From the NCBI RefSeq assembly GCF_008868175.1, contig NZ_WBKT01000031.1, positions 1 to 46,310 of the forward strand: a stretch of 46,310 nt of DNA. Reading direction: 5' to 3'. Within the stretch, counting starts at the first letter, position 1. Every line of letters begins with the position of its first letter. Under the pieces are notes generated by a model that saw only the letters and a program-made list of their open reading frames with translations, had not been told where the DNA came from and did no database searches. This DNA comes from Micromonospora sp. AMSO31t. Lineage in GTDB: Bacteria > Actinomycetota > Actinomycetes > Mycobacteriales > Micromonosporaceae. This document shows, piece by piece, positions 23,421-31,156 of this stretch. The translations under genes and the position numbers were made by a program.

Positions 23421-24155
23421 TCACAGCACATCGCCGAGGACGGCGACGATCACCGGCACCAGGCCGGCGAGAATGAAGGCGGGCAGGAAACAGAGCCCGA
23501 GCGGCAGCACGATGAGCACGCCGGCCCGCCGGGCGGCCGCCTCGGCCGCGGTCGAGCGGTCGGACCGCAGGTCGTCGGCGAGCCGGGTGAGCGCGCCGGC
23601 CAGCGCCGCGCCGCTGTTCGACGAGCGGACCGCGCCGGTCACCAGGCGGTCCGCCCCGGGCACGGGTCGCAGGTGGTCCCACGCCTCCGCCGCCGTGCCG
23701 CCGAGTTCCAGCGTCCGCCCGACCCGGCCCAGCCGGTCGGCGAGCGGTCCACCGAGCGCCTCGGCCACGGCCAGGACCGAGCGGTCCACCGGTGCGCCGG
23801 CCCGGAGCGCGGCGGCCAGCAGGTCGGCGGCGAGGGGCAGGTCGGCGGTCTCCCGGAGCCTGCGGTCCCGGACGGCCCGTGGCTCGATGCGGCGCAGCAG
23901 GCGGTCGGCGGCCACCGCGGCCAGCGCACCGACGAGCGCACCGGGCCAGCCGCCCACCACGACCAGCGCCGCCACGCCCGCCAGGCCGGCGCCGAGCCGG
24001 ATCCGGTCCGGCCACCAGGCGGGGCGGCTCCGCTCCGCCCGCCGGGTGGGCGCGAGGAGACGCAGCCGCCGCGCGGGCCGGACGGCCGGTCCGGACGCGA
24101 CCAGGAGCAACGCCGCCGCGCCCAGGCAGGCCGCGGCCACCACCTGCCGCGGCAT
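23421..24155 (-). CDS. tadC: TadC-like type II secretion F protein
   Basis: The 244-aa membrane protein has a T2SSF/GspF domain: membrane segments near the N-terminus (ACLGAAALLLVAS) and RLGAGLAGVAALVVVGGWPGALVGAL, a cytosolic helical part with LPLAADLLAAALRAGAPVDRSVLAVAEALGGPL, and two C-terminal segments (LIVLPLGLCFLPAFILAGLVPVIVAVL). With TadB it forms the inner-membrane platform of the Flp/Tad apparatus. The ATG at 24155 overlaps the TadB stop (TGATG). The stop lies 22 bases before the pilin ATG. Confidence 0.88.
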   Translation of the reverse strand: MPRQVVAAACLGAAALLLVASGPAVRPARRLRLLAPTRRAERSRPAWWPDRIRLGAGLAGVAALVVVGGWPGALVGALAAVAADRLLRRIEPRAVRDRRLRETADLPLAADLLAAALRAGAPVDRSVLAVAEALGGPLADRLGRVGRTLELGGTAAEAWDHLRPVPGADRLVTGAVRSSNSGAALAGALTRLADDLRSDRSTAAEAAARRAGVLIVLPLGLCFLPAFILAGLVPVIVAVLGDVL

Positions 24156-25345
24156 CAGGCGGCCCGCCCGGGTGCCGCGCTGAGGCGCTCCGCCCACAGC
24201 AGACCACTGATCTGGAGCGCCACTGCCGCGAGGGCGCTGCCGCCGCCGACCGGGGTGTGCAGGAGGACAGCCACCGGGTCGACGCCGATGGCGTACCCCA
24301 GTCCGATCCCGCCGAGCGGTAGCGCGGCGAGCAGCCAGGCGGTCGCCCGGGCTCCGGCCGCCTGGGCAGCTGCCGCGGCCAGGCCCCGGTCCGCCGCCCG
24401 GGCGTCGGCCTCGACCCGTTCCAGCAGCTCGGCCAGGGGCGCTCCGGTGCGGTCGGCGAGCCGCACGGCGGCTCGCGCCAACCGGGCGACGCGCTGCGGC
24501 CCGTCGGCGATCGCGCCGCCGGCCGGCAGCCCGGCCCGCAGGTCGGCGGCCAGCGCGCCGATCTGGTCTAGGTCGCGGCGGTGGGCCAGGTCGGTCGCCC
24601 GGCGGTCCCGCCGGCGCAGCACCGCCCGGGCGGCGAGCGTGCCGTAGGCGGCCAGGACCAGCGCGCCCACCGGGCCGCCGAGCAGCGCACCGGCCCCGGC
24701 GCCGACCACGGCCGCCGCCGGCAGGGCGGCCCGCCCGGACAGCGGAGCATGAGCGGCAGGCCCGCTCGACGTCGAGGCGACACCCGATCCCCAGATGGGC
24801 AGTCCGGCGACCAGGCGGAACCGGAGGGAACGGTTGGCGGGGGCGAGGGCGGCAGCCGGCCGGAGCCCGGGTGCGTGGTCCATGGGGATGGAAGCGGCGT
24901 CCGGCCGCGATCGGAGGGTGCGAGCGGTGGAAATCAGAGCGTTGGCCAGCCGGGACCGGGGAGGGCGATCGGTAGGGACGACAGCGCTGGCCAGCCGGAG
25001 GCGGCGCACACGATCGGTCGGGACCAGAGCCGCGCCCATCCGGGGCCGGCGGGCACGATCGGTGGGACCGGGCCTGGTGGTCGGGCGGGTCGGGTCGCGC
25101 CGCCCCGGGGGCCGGCCCGGAAGGGGATGTCCGAGCAGCGCGCCGGACCGCTGGGCGACGCCGGCGTGGGACGTCCGCCCGAACGGCCCCGGGCCGGAGC
25201 ACAGCGGTCGGGTGCCGCCCGGACCGGGGCGCTTGCCCAGGTCGAGGACGGCATGCTGGCGGACGCGGTTGGCGCGTACCGGCCAGGCGACCGTGGCCGC
25301 GGCGCCGGCCAGGAGCACCGCCACCAGCCACACCTGACCGGTCAC
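24155..25345 (-). CDS. tadB: TadB-like type II secretion F protein with repeat insertion
   Basis: The protein (396 aa) has one N-terminal membrane segment (WLVAVLLAGAAATVAW), a long Arg/Pro-rich linker, then a T2SSF domain with DLDQIGALAADLRAGLPAGGAI, LADRTGAPLAELLERVEADARA and a final membrane pair. Family members of this type are usually nearer 250-300 aa; the extra length is a block of six degenerate 15-residue repeats at residues 94-183. I start at the GTG at 25345, which overlaps the TadA stop (GTGA) like the other genes here; GTG at 25369 would add eight residues. It pairs with TadC in the pilus platform. Confidence 0.85.
   Translation of the reverse strand: MTGQVWLVAVLLAGAAATVAWPVRANRVRQHAVLDLGKRPGPGGTRPLCSGPGPFGRTSHAGVAQRSGALLGHPLPGRPPGRRDPTRPTTRPGPTDRARRPRMGAALVPTDRVRRLRLASAVVPTDRPPRSRLANALISTARTLRSRPDAASIPMDHAPGLRPAAALAPANRSLRFRLVAGLPIWGSGVASTSSGPAAHAPLSGRAALPAAAVVGAGAGALLGGPVGALVLAAYGTLAARAVLRRRDRRATDLAHRRDLDQIGALAADLRAGLPAGGAIADGPQRVARLARAAVRLADRTGAPLAELLERVEADARAADRGLAAAAAQAAGARATAWLLAALPLGGIGLGYAIGVDPVAVLLHTPVGGGSALAAVALQISGLLWAERLSAAPGRAA
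24797..25066 (-). repeat. Six tandem 45-bp repeats inside tadB
   Basis: Six in-frame units of exactly 45 bases encode 15-residue repeats with consensus PTDRxxRxRLAxALV. Units 1 to 3 are best conserved, units 4 to 6 have drifted (STARTLRSRP, PMDHAPGLRP, PANRSLRFRL). The unit DNA often begins with CCGACCGATCG. The region lies between the first membrane segment and the F domain. Confidence 0.85.
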
Positions 25346-26553
25346 GACGGACCCGCCGAGCCGGGCCACGCCGCGCAGAGGATCGGCGGCACGGTCACGC
25401 CCCGCTCACGCAGCAGGGCGCCGAGCGGTCGGGCGGCCAGCCCGAGCCCGCGCCCGCGGATCCAGGCGGGAACCACGGTGACCAGCCGCTCGGGTCCCTC
25501 GGGCAGGAGCAGGCCGATCGACTCCAGCACCCGACCCTCCGTGGTCCGCCGGACCTGCAGGAGCACCTGGAGCGCGGCGGCGACCTGGGCGTGCAGGGCG
25601 GCCCGGGGCAGGCCACCGAGCATCCCGAGCGCCTCCAGCCGGGCCGGCACGTCCGTCGGGGCGTTGGCGTGCAGCGTGCCGGCCCCGCCGTCGTGGCCGG
25701 TGTTCAACGCGGCGAGCAGGTCGACCACCTCGGCGCCCCGGCACTCGCCCACGACCAGCCGGTCCGGCCGCATCCGCAGCGCCTGCCGGACCAGGTCGCT
25801 CAGCCCGACCGCCCCGACTCCCTCCACGTTCGACGTCCGCGCCTGGAGGCCGATCACGTGCGGGTGCACAGGCCGCAGCTCGGCGGCGTCCTCCACCAGC
25901 ACGATGCGCTCGGTCCCGGGCACGAGCCCGAGCAGCGTGTTGAGCAGGGTGGTCTTGCCGGAGCCGGTGCCGCCGGTCACCAGGTACGCGAGGCGGGCGG
26001 CCACCACGGCGGCGAGCAGCGGGGCGACCGGCCGGGGCACGGTGCCCTGCCGGACCAGCTCGTCGAGGGTGAACGGCCGTTGCCGGAAGGTGCGCAGCGA
26101 CAGGTAGGGCCCGTCGGTCGCCACGGGTGGCAGCACGGCGTGCAGGCGGGTGCCGTCGGGCAGCCGGGCGTCGGCGTACGGGGAGGCGTCGTCGAGCCGG
26201 CGTCCGGCGGCCGCGGTGAGGCGCTGGGCCAGCCGGCGCACGTCGTCGACCGTCCCGAGCGGCACGGCCACCTGGTGCAGCCCCCGCCCCCGGTCGACCC
26301 AGACCCGGGTGCCGTTCACCAGCACGTCGGTCACCTGCGGGTCGGCGAGCAGCGGTGCGAGGGGACCTGCGCCGACGAGGTCGTCGTGGACCCGGTCGGC
26401 GATCCGGAGCAGGGCGGTGTCGCCGAGCACGGCGGCGTCCGGCTCGGCGCGTACGGCGGAGACGATGGCTGCGGGAGTGACCGGGGTGGCCTCGGCGGCG
26501 AACCGGTGCCGGACCCGCACGGCCAGGTCCCCGGAGTCGGCCGGGCCGCTCAC
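25342..26553 (-). CDS. tadA: TadA-like secretion ATPase
   Basis: The 403-aa protein is a VirB11/CpaF-family ATPase: VTDVLVNGTRVWVDRG and DDASPYADARLPDGTRLHAVLPP in the N-terminal domain, Walker A GGTGSGKTT (K200), LVEDAAELRP, a Walker B-like DRLVVGECRG, and the His box GGAGTLHANAP. It powers assembly of the Flp-type pilus from the cytosol, docking to TadB and TadC. The GTG at 26553 overlaps the stop of the Ssd-like gene (GTGA); the frame further upstream is not coding in style. It corresponds to Rv3659c. Confidence 0.93.
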   Translation of the reverse strand: MSGPADSGDLAVRVRHRFAAEATPVTPAAIVSAVRAEPDAAVLGDTALLRIADRVHDDLVGAGPLAPLLADPQVTDVLVNGTRVWVDRGRGLHQVAVPLGTVDDVRRLAQRLTAAAGRRLDDASPYADARLPDGTRLHAVLPPVATDGPYLSLRTFRQRPFTLDELVRQGTVPRPVAPLLAAVVAARLAYLVTGGTGSGKTTLLNTLLGLVPGTERIVLVEDAAELRPVHPHVIGLQARTSNVEGVGAVGLSDLVRQALRMRPDRLVVGECRGAEVVDLLAALNTGHDGGAGTLHANAPTDVPARLEALGMLGGLPRAALHAQVAAALQVLLQVRRTTEGRVLESIGLLLPEGPERLVTVVPAWIRGRGLGLAARPLGALLRERGVTVPPILCAAWPGSAGPS

Positions 26554-27653
26554 GCGGCACCTGCGGCGGGCAGGCCGGTCAGCTCGTCGAGGAGTCGCTG
26601 GCAGAGCACGGCGAGGGGGCCCTTCCCGCTGGCGGCCGGCGCCTCGCCCCGTTCCAGTCCCCGGCAGAGCCCCGGCTCGGGCCGGAGGGTGCCGGCGAGC
26701 GGCAGCCCGAGCGCGCGGGCCACCTCGCCGGCCTTCAGCCGTCCGGGGGCGGGGCCTCGCACGACCACCGCCAGGTCGGCGCAGTGTGGGGCGGCCGCGG
26801 CGACCACCCGGGCCGCTGCGGCGGTGGCCCGCAGCTCCGCCGGCACGATGACCAGGGCCCGGTCGGCCGCCTGGAGGGCGACCACGGCCGCGTCGTCCAG
26901 GTGCCGGGGCAGGTCGAGGACGACCATGTCGCGGCCCCGGCGGGCGGCGTCGACGGTGGCGGCCATCGCCTCGGCCGGCAGGTGCCGCAGTGCGCCCCGG
27001 TCCCACGACAGCACGACCAGGTCGCCACGGCTGGGCAGGGCCCGGACCAGCGACGGCGGGTCCACCCGGCCGTCGGTGCCGGCGAGCCCGGGCCAGCGCA
27101 GCCCTTCGAGCTGCTCCCAGCCGAGCACCAGGTCGAGGCCGCCGCCGAGCGGGTCGGCGTCCACCAGGAGGGTGCGCAGCCGGGCCCGGGCCGCGGTGAC
27201 GGCGAGGCCGCCGGCCAGCACGCTGGCTCCGGCGCCGCCCCGGCCGCCGAGCACGGCCACGACCCGGGACGGGCCACCGCCCGGGGGCTCGTCCGCGCAT
27301 TCGGCGAACCGGTCGACCAGCCACGGTTCGGCCGCGGGCAGGGTGGCGACGTGCTCGGCGCCGATCAGCTCGGCGACCTGCGTACCCGGATCGAGCTGGC
27401 CGGAGCGGCCGACCAGCACCGTCCGGGGCCGGCGTGGGAGGCGGGCCCGCAGGCAGGCCTGCGCCTGGTCGGCGCCGACCAGCACCAGTGGCGCCGGCGT
27501 CCAGCGGGCCCGCGCGGCGGCGGGATCGGCGGCCAGCTCGACCTCGGTGCCGCCGGCCGCGGCGAGCCGCAGCAGCTCGTCGAGGAGGTCGCCGTCGGCG
27601 GTGACGAGCAGGGGCAGCCGGCGGTACGGCGGCAGCGGGGTGCGGGGTGGCAT
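26550..27653 (-). CDS. ssd: Ssd/TadZ-like MinD-family protein
   Basis: The 367-aa protein has an N-terminal receiver-like region (LLVTADGDLLDELLRLAAAGGTEVELAADPAAARA) and a C-terminal MinD/CpaE ATPase-like fold with VVAVLGGRGGAGASVLAGGLA, LLVDADPLGGGLDLVLG and VLDLPRHLDDAA. The deviant Walker A has no lysine (RGGAGAS instead of KGGxGKT), so nucleotide binding is doubtful. Relatives localise the Tad machinery to the pole, and Ssd (Rv3660c) of M. tuberculosis affects septation. It is the first gene of the operon; the ATG at 27653 follows GGAGG. Confidence 0.85.
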   Translation of the reverse strand: MPPRTPLPPYRRLPLLVTADGDLLDELLRLAAAGGTEVELAADPAAARARWTPAPLVLVGADQAQACLRARLPRRPRTVLVGRSGQLDPGTQVAELIGAEHVATLPAAEPWLVDRFAECADEPPGGGPSRVVAVLGGRGGAGASVLAGGLAVTAARARLRTLLVDADPLGGGLDLVLGWEQLEGLRWPGLAGTDGRVDPPSLVRALPSRGDLVVLSWDRGALRHLPAEAMAATVDAARRGRDMVVLDLPRHLDDAAVVALQAADRALVIVPAELRATAAAARVVAAAAPHCADLAVVVRGPAPGRLKAGEVARALGLPLAGTLRPEPGLCRGLERGEAPAASGKGPLAVLCQRLLDELTGLPAAGAA

Positions 27654-27732
27654 GGCGGCCTCCAGCGGTCGGACTCGGACGTGCCGCGGAGCAGCCTGCC
27701 GACGGATCCGGCGCACTGGTGCCCGACCGGGT

Positions 27733-27769
27733 GCGGCTGTGGACGACGGGGACGCCTGTGGACAGCCGC
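27733..27769. promoter_or_regulatory. Inverted repeat with two DnaA-box-like cores
   Basis: GCGGCTGT (27733-27740) and ACAGCCGC (27762-27769) are perfect complements and enclose two direct TGTGGAC copies (27738 and 27757), each one base from the DnaA box. It lies between the divergent Tad operon and the secreted-protein gene at 27937. Confidence 0.4.
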
Positions 27770-27936
27770 CGATCGCCCGATCGATCTGCTATGGGCCGCC
27801 CGTCGCCGCCGACCGTCCTTTATGCATGGATCTGTCGGCGCGATGTAACGGCGGCGGCCGTCCCCGCGGTAATTCACTGACAGCGGTGTTCGGCAACGAG
27901 ATGCCCGGCTGTCCGACCACAGAGAGAGGAACGGGG

Positions 27937-28383
27937 ATGCAGAGAACCTGGCGGAGGGCGGCCCTCGCGGCCAGCCTGTCGATCACGGGGGCGCTGGGCG
28001 GGCTCGTCGCCGCCACGCCGGCACAGGCGGAGACGGTGCCACTCGAGCTGGGGCTGGCCGTCGCCACCGACGGCACGGCCAGCACGATCAGCGGCAAGGC
28101 GATCGTGCACGGCACGGTGACCTGCAGCCAGCCGACCTCGGTCACGGTGAGCGGCACGGTCGACCAGGTGGTCAAGAAGGTGCTGGTCCGCGGCCGCTTC
28201 GACGCGCTGGTCGCCTGCACCCCGGGCGCACCCGTGGCCTGGACGGCCGCGGCCACCCCCATCGACACCACGCCGTTCGCCAGGGGCGCTGCCGAGGTGA
28301 GCACCGAGGCGTCCGCCTACGATGCCGAGTACCAGCGGTACGTGGTCTACGACACGTCGATCGTGGACCTGGTCAAGTCCTGA
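27937..28383 (+). CDS. Small secreted protein
   Basis: The 148-aa protein has a Sec signal peptide: MQRTWRRAALAASLSITGALGGLVAATPAQA with cleavage after AQA. The mature part is a beta-rich single domain with two cysteines (VTCSQPT and VACTPG) likely to form a disulfide, in an immunoglobulin-like pattern (TISGKAIVHGTVTC, VTVSGTVDQ). No catalytic motif is seen and I do not recognise the family with certainty. GAGAGGA stands seven bases before the ATG. It is a single-gene unit, divergent from the Tad operon, with a perfect terminator after it. Confidence 0.82.
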   Translation: MQRTWRRAALAASLSITGALGGLVAATPAQAETVPLELGLAVATDGTASTISGKAIVHGTVTCSQPTSVTVSGTVDQVVKKVLVRGRFDALVACTPGAPVAWTAAATPIDTTPFARGAAEVSTEASAYDAEYQRYVVYDTSIVDLVKS

Positions 28384-28395
28384 TCCACGGTGGCG

Positions 28396-28428
28396 CGGGC
28401 GGCCGGACCAGCGGGGTCCGGCCGCCCG
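28396..28428. terminator. Bidirectional terminator
   Basis: Perfect 14-bp arms CGGGCGGCCGGACC (28396-28409) and its complement (28415-28428) with a 5-base loop, between convergent genes. Confidence 0.85.
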
Positions 28429-28456
28429 CCCACGCGACTGTCGGCGTACCCGATGG

Positions 28457-29434
28457 TCAGCCGGTCCGGCCCGGCGCGTCCACGATCTTCCCGGCGACCC
28501 GGACCAGTTCGACCTCGACGTCGCCCTTCTTCAGGCTGACCCCCTCGGGGGTCGTGTGGTCCTCGACCACGACGGTCCGGCTGCCGAGGAACTCGTGGGT
28601 GGTCGGGTCGAGCAGGATGTCCTCCTGCCGCCAGCCGTCCTGCACCATTCCCAGCGCGATCGCCGGGCGCCCGTCGAAGTCGACCGGCTCGTCGGACCGG
28701 GTGACACCCGGGATGAGGGCCAGGGCCCGCAGCAGGGTCGCCTTCACGCCGGGCGGCAGCACGTTGTCCCGGAGCATCGACTCGACGAGCAGGAACGAGA
28801 CGGCGTCGCCGTCCTTGCCGGACTGGCTCCGGGTCCGCAGCCAGTCAAGCAGCGCCCGCGGATCGGTGGGGAGCCCGGCCAGCGTCGGGTAGTCCTGCGG
28901 CGGCATGACCTGCGGCAGATCCGTGCTCTCCGGCATGACTTCGAGCTTGCCGTCGATCATCTCGGCAGCCTGCCGCCCGTCGGCCCGCTGCCACGACCGC
29001 GTGGTCTCGCGGGTGGCCTGGCCCTTGTCCCGAGCGATCTTGCCGCGGACCATCCTCAGCTCGACGTAGGTCCACTGGTCGTGGCGCGGTGGCGTGAACG
29101 GTTCGGTCTCGGCGTGCACGGCGGCCAGTTCGAAGGTCTGCGCGACCGGCCCGCTCACCACGTAGGGCGCGGGGCGTGCCGGGGGTGTCGCCGGGCCGAG
29201 GTCGCCGGCCGTGACCACCCCGGCGACCAGGGCGGCCGCCCCGAGCGCGGCGAGTCCGGACCGCCAGGCCCAGCCCGGCAGGCGCCGGCCGTGCCGCTCC
29301 GGTCGGCTCGCCGGCGTGGCCTCGCGTTCGGTGATCCGGGCCAGCAGGGCCGCCCGGGCGCGTCGCTGAGCATCCGGCGAGGGCGGCTCGACCTCGCTCC
29401 AGCTCTCCCGCAGCGCGGTGATGTCGTCGATCAC
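28457..29434 (-). CDS. CU044_5270-type membrane protein, ECF sigma partner
   Basis: The 325-aa protein has a cytosolic N-terminus (DDITALRESWSEVEPPSPDAQRRARAALLARI), one membrane segment (SGLAALGAAALVAGVVTAG), and an extracytoplasmic domain with WTYVELRM and LDPTTHEFLGSRTVVVEDH. This is the CU044_5270 family, regularly encoded after an ECF sigma factor and probably acting as its anti-sigma factor and sensor. There is no zinc-binding HxxxCxxC anti-sigma motif, so binding must differ from RsrA-type factors. Its GTG overlaps the sigma gene stop (GTGA), giving tight co-translation. Confidence 0.87.
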   Translation of the reverse strand: MIDDITALRESWSEVEPPSPDAQRRARAALLARITEREATPASRPERHGRRLPGWAWRSGLAALGAAALVAGVVTAGDLGPATPPARPAPYVVSGPVAQTFELAAVHAETEPFTPPRHDQWTYVELRMVRGKIARDKGQATRETTRSWQRADGRQAAEMIDGKLEVMPESTDLPQVMPPQDYPTLAGLPTDPRALLDWLRTRSQSGKDGDAVSFLLVESMLRDNVLPPGVKATLLRALALIPGVTRSDEPVDFDGRPAIALGMVQDGWRQEDILLDPTTHEFLGSRTVVVEDHTTPEGVSLKKGDVEVELVRVAGKIVDAPGRTG

Positions 29435-30051
29435 TCGGATTCCTCTCCGGTTGCCGTCGGGTCGACGCCACCCAGCGCCGCCCGTAATCTCGTGCGCGCC
29501 CGGTGCAGCCGGGACCGGACGGTGCCGGCGGGGATCGCCAGCGCGCGGGCCACCTCTTCGCAGGTCAGATCCGCCCAGGCGACCAGCAGCACCACCTCCC
29601 GGTCGGCCGGTGCGATCCCCTCCAGCGCCGCCGCGAGCCGCCCGCGCACGGCCTGGGCATCCAGCCGTACGGCCACCTGGTCGGCCGGCCCGTCGTGGCT
29701 CTCGCGCTCGGCGGAGGTGGTGTGCTCCGCGCGGGCCAGTGCCCGGTACCGCCGCGCCTCGGCCCGCCGGTGCCCGGCGATGAGGTTGGACGCGATGCCG
29801 AACAGCCAGGGCCGCGCGCTGTGCTGCGTGGTGTCGTACCGCCGCCAGTGGTCGAACGCGACCAGGAACGTCTCCGCCGCCACGTCGTCGGCCAGGTCCC
29901 GGCCGAGTCGCCGGGTGGCGTAGCCGTGGATCGCCGGGTAGTAGCGGTCGAAGATGGCGTCGAACACCGCCGGATCCCCGTGCATCCGGCTGATGATCGC
30001 CGCGTCCGTCTCGTCGGCGGCGGTGCACACGTTCGGTGTCACCACACCCAT
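29431..30051 (-). CDS. ECF RNA polymerase sigma factor
   Basis: The 206-aa protein has sigma region 2 (DPAVFDAIFDRYYPAIHGYATRRLGRDLADDVAAETFLVAFDHW, RPWLFGIASNLIAGHRR) and region 4 (LEGIAPADREVVLLVAWADLTCEEVARALAIPAGTVRSRLHRAR). There is no extra C-terminal domain. AAGGAGAA precedes the ATG at 30051; the frame upstream to 30099 lacks a site. It is co-transcribed with the CU044_5270 membrane partner, so it probably responds to an envelope signal. The target promoters are unknown. Confidence 0.93.
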   Translation of the reverse strand: MGVVTPNVCTAADETDAAIISRMHGDPAVFDAIFDRYYPAIHGYATRRLGRDLADDVAAETFLVAFDHWRRYDTTQHSARPWLFGIASNLIAGHRRAEARRYRALARAEHTTSAERESHDGPADQVAVRLDAQAVRGRLAAALEGIAPADREVVLLVAWADLTCEEVARALAIPAGTVRSRLHRARTRLRAALGGVDPTATGEESE

Positions 30052-30173
30052 GGATTCTCCTTCTGTTCCCCCATCCCTCCTGCACGGCCGAGGGCTCATC
30101 CGTACTTCGCCGATGGTCGCGGGAGTGTTCGCGACGGGAGTCGGGACACGCCTGGGCGCAACCGCCGCCGGGC

Positions 30174-30188
30174 ATACTGAGTATGCTT
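30174..30188 (+). promoter_or_regulatory. Palindrome overlapping a leaderless -10
   Basis: TATGCT (30182-30187) lies seven bases before the GTG at 30195 and fits a leaderless -10. GCATAC-TGA-GTATGC (positions 30173-30187) is an inverted repeat covering that element, so a regulator could block it. Confidence 0.4.
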
Positions 30189-30194
30189 CCCGCC

Positions 30195-30809
30195 GTGCGC
30201 TGTGATCATCGGACGGTGGCGCTCACCGCCGTGCTGGGCGGCCTCCTGCTCGGCGCCCTCGACTTCGTGTGGATCAAGTGGGTTCCGTACCCCTTTGCCG
30301 AGCTCGGCAACTCCACCGCCACCTGGGCCGTCGCGGCCTTCACCTTCGGCTGCCTGGTCCGGTCGGGCCCGGTGCGGTCGGCGCTGGGCGCCGCCGTCCT
30401 GCTCGTCGTCGCGGTGCCCAGCTACTACCTCACGGCGACGCTCCTCCAAGGCGACGACCCGGCCGTCGTGTGGGCGCCGACATCGCTGCTCTGGATGGCC
30501 TTCGGCGTGGTCGCCGGGGTGGTCTTCGGCGTCGGCGGCGACTGGGCGCGCCGGGACGGCGTGCGGCGGATCCTCGGGACCGCGCTGCCGGCCGCCGTCT
30601 TCTTCGAGGAGGCGGCACGGTTCGCCGGCCGGGCCCGGGACCCCGCCTATCCACCGGGCGCGGAGTGGAACGTCGCCATCGACGTGGCGCTCGGCATGCT
30701 GGCCGTCGCGCTGGTGGGCGGATCGCACCGCCGGCGGGCGCTCGCGCTGGCCGCCGCGCTGCCGATCGCCGCCGTCATCTTCGTGGGCTTCGCGGTGGCC
30801 GGTCGCTGA
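30195..30809 (+). CDS. DUF6518-like membrane protein
   Basis: The 204-aa protein has about six hydrophobic segments, with LGALDFVWIKWVPYPFAELGNSTATWAVAAFTFG and VPSYYLTATLLQGDD, the pattern I associate with DUF6518. Its function is unknown. I start at the GTG at 30195 since TATGCT sits at leaderless distance; the ATG at 30183, four codons earlier, lacks a ribosome site and lies inside that hexamer. It is divergent from the sigma operon and followed by two strong hairpins. Confidence 0.75.
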   Translation: MRCDHRTVALTAVLGGLLLGALDFVWIKWVPYPFAELGNSTATWAVAAFTFGCLVRSGPVRSALGAAVLLVVAVPSYYLTATLLQGDDPAVVWAPTSLLWMAFGVVAGVVFGVGGDWARRDGVRRILGTALPAAVFFEEAARFAGRARDPAYPPGAEWNVAIDVALGMLAVALVGGSHRRRALALAAALPIAAVIFVGFAVAGR

Positions 30810-30841
30810 GGCGGTGTCCGGTCCGGATCACCCAGGAAAGG

Positions 30842-30908
30842 GACGACCCCCGTCGGGGGGAGACGGGGGTCGTCGTGAGGTTCGGCTCCGGGGGGGTCGA
30901 GCCGAACC
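30842..30908 (+). terminator. Two tandem perfect hairpins
   Basis: Hairpin one: GACGACCCCCGTC (30842-30854) with its complement at 30862-30874. Hairpin two: GGTTCGGCTC (30879-30888) with its complement at 30899-30908. Both stems are perfect and both loops are G-rich. They follow the DUF6518 stop by 33 bases. The remaining bases to 31156 hold a GAGTGG-TGT-CCACTC palindrome (31011-31025 region), a CRP-like site and the next promoter, but no gene. Confidence 0.75.
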
Positions 30909-31055
30909 CACTCAGCGGTCACGGGGGGTGCAACCGCCGAGAGCCTTCTTGTCCGACGGGACGTGAACTCTCGTCGCGAGCACAAGCATGCCGCAATGGA
31001 CCCTTATACGTCGAGTGGTGTCCACTCCACGCAACGCTAATTCATGGTACGAGTG

Positions 31056-31071
31056 TGTGACAGCCGTCACT
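31056..31071. promoter_or_regulatory. CRP-like palindrome
   Basis: TGTGA-CAGCCG-TCACT matches the CRP/FNR-type consensus TGTGA-N6-TCACA at nine of ten positions. It lies 86 bases before the HAD gene's start and about 72 before its -10. The M. tuberculosis CRP homologue (Rv3676) uses a similar site. Confidence 0.5.
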
Positions 31072-31142
31072 CAGAGGAGTGGTGCAACCCGATCGATCCG
31101 TTCCGGAGGCCCCGGGGACCCGACGGCGGCGCCCCGTCGGGC

Positions 31143-31148
31143 TAGACT
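31143..31148 (+). promoter_or_regulatory. Leaderless-type -10 (TAGACT)
   Basis: TAGACT ends eight bases before the GTG at 31157, and there is no ribosome site between them. Confidence 0.5.
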
Positions 31149-31156
31149 TTCGCGCC

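Noticed and set aside
30036..30194. Longer N-terminus for the DUF6518 protein
   Set aside because: The extension lacks a ribosome site, overlaps the divergent sigma-gene leader and is not membrane-like; the leaderless hexamer favours 30195.
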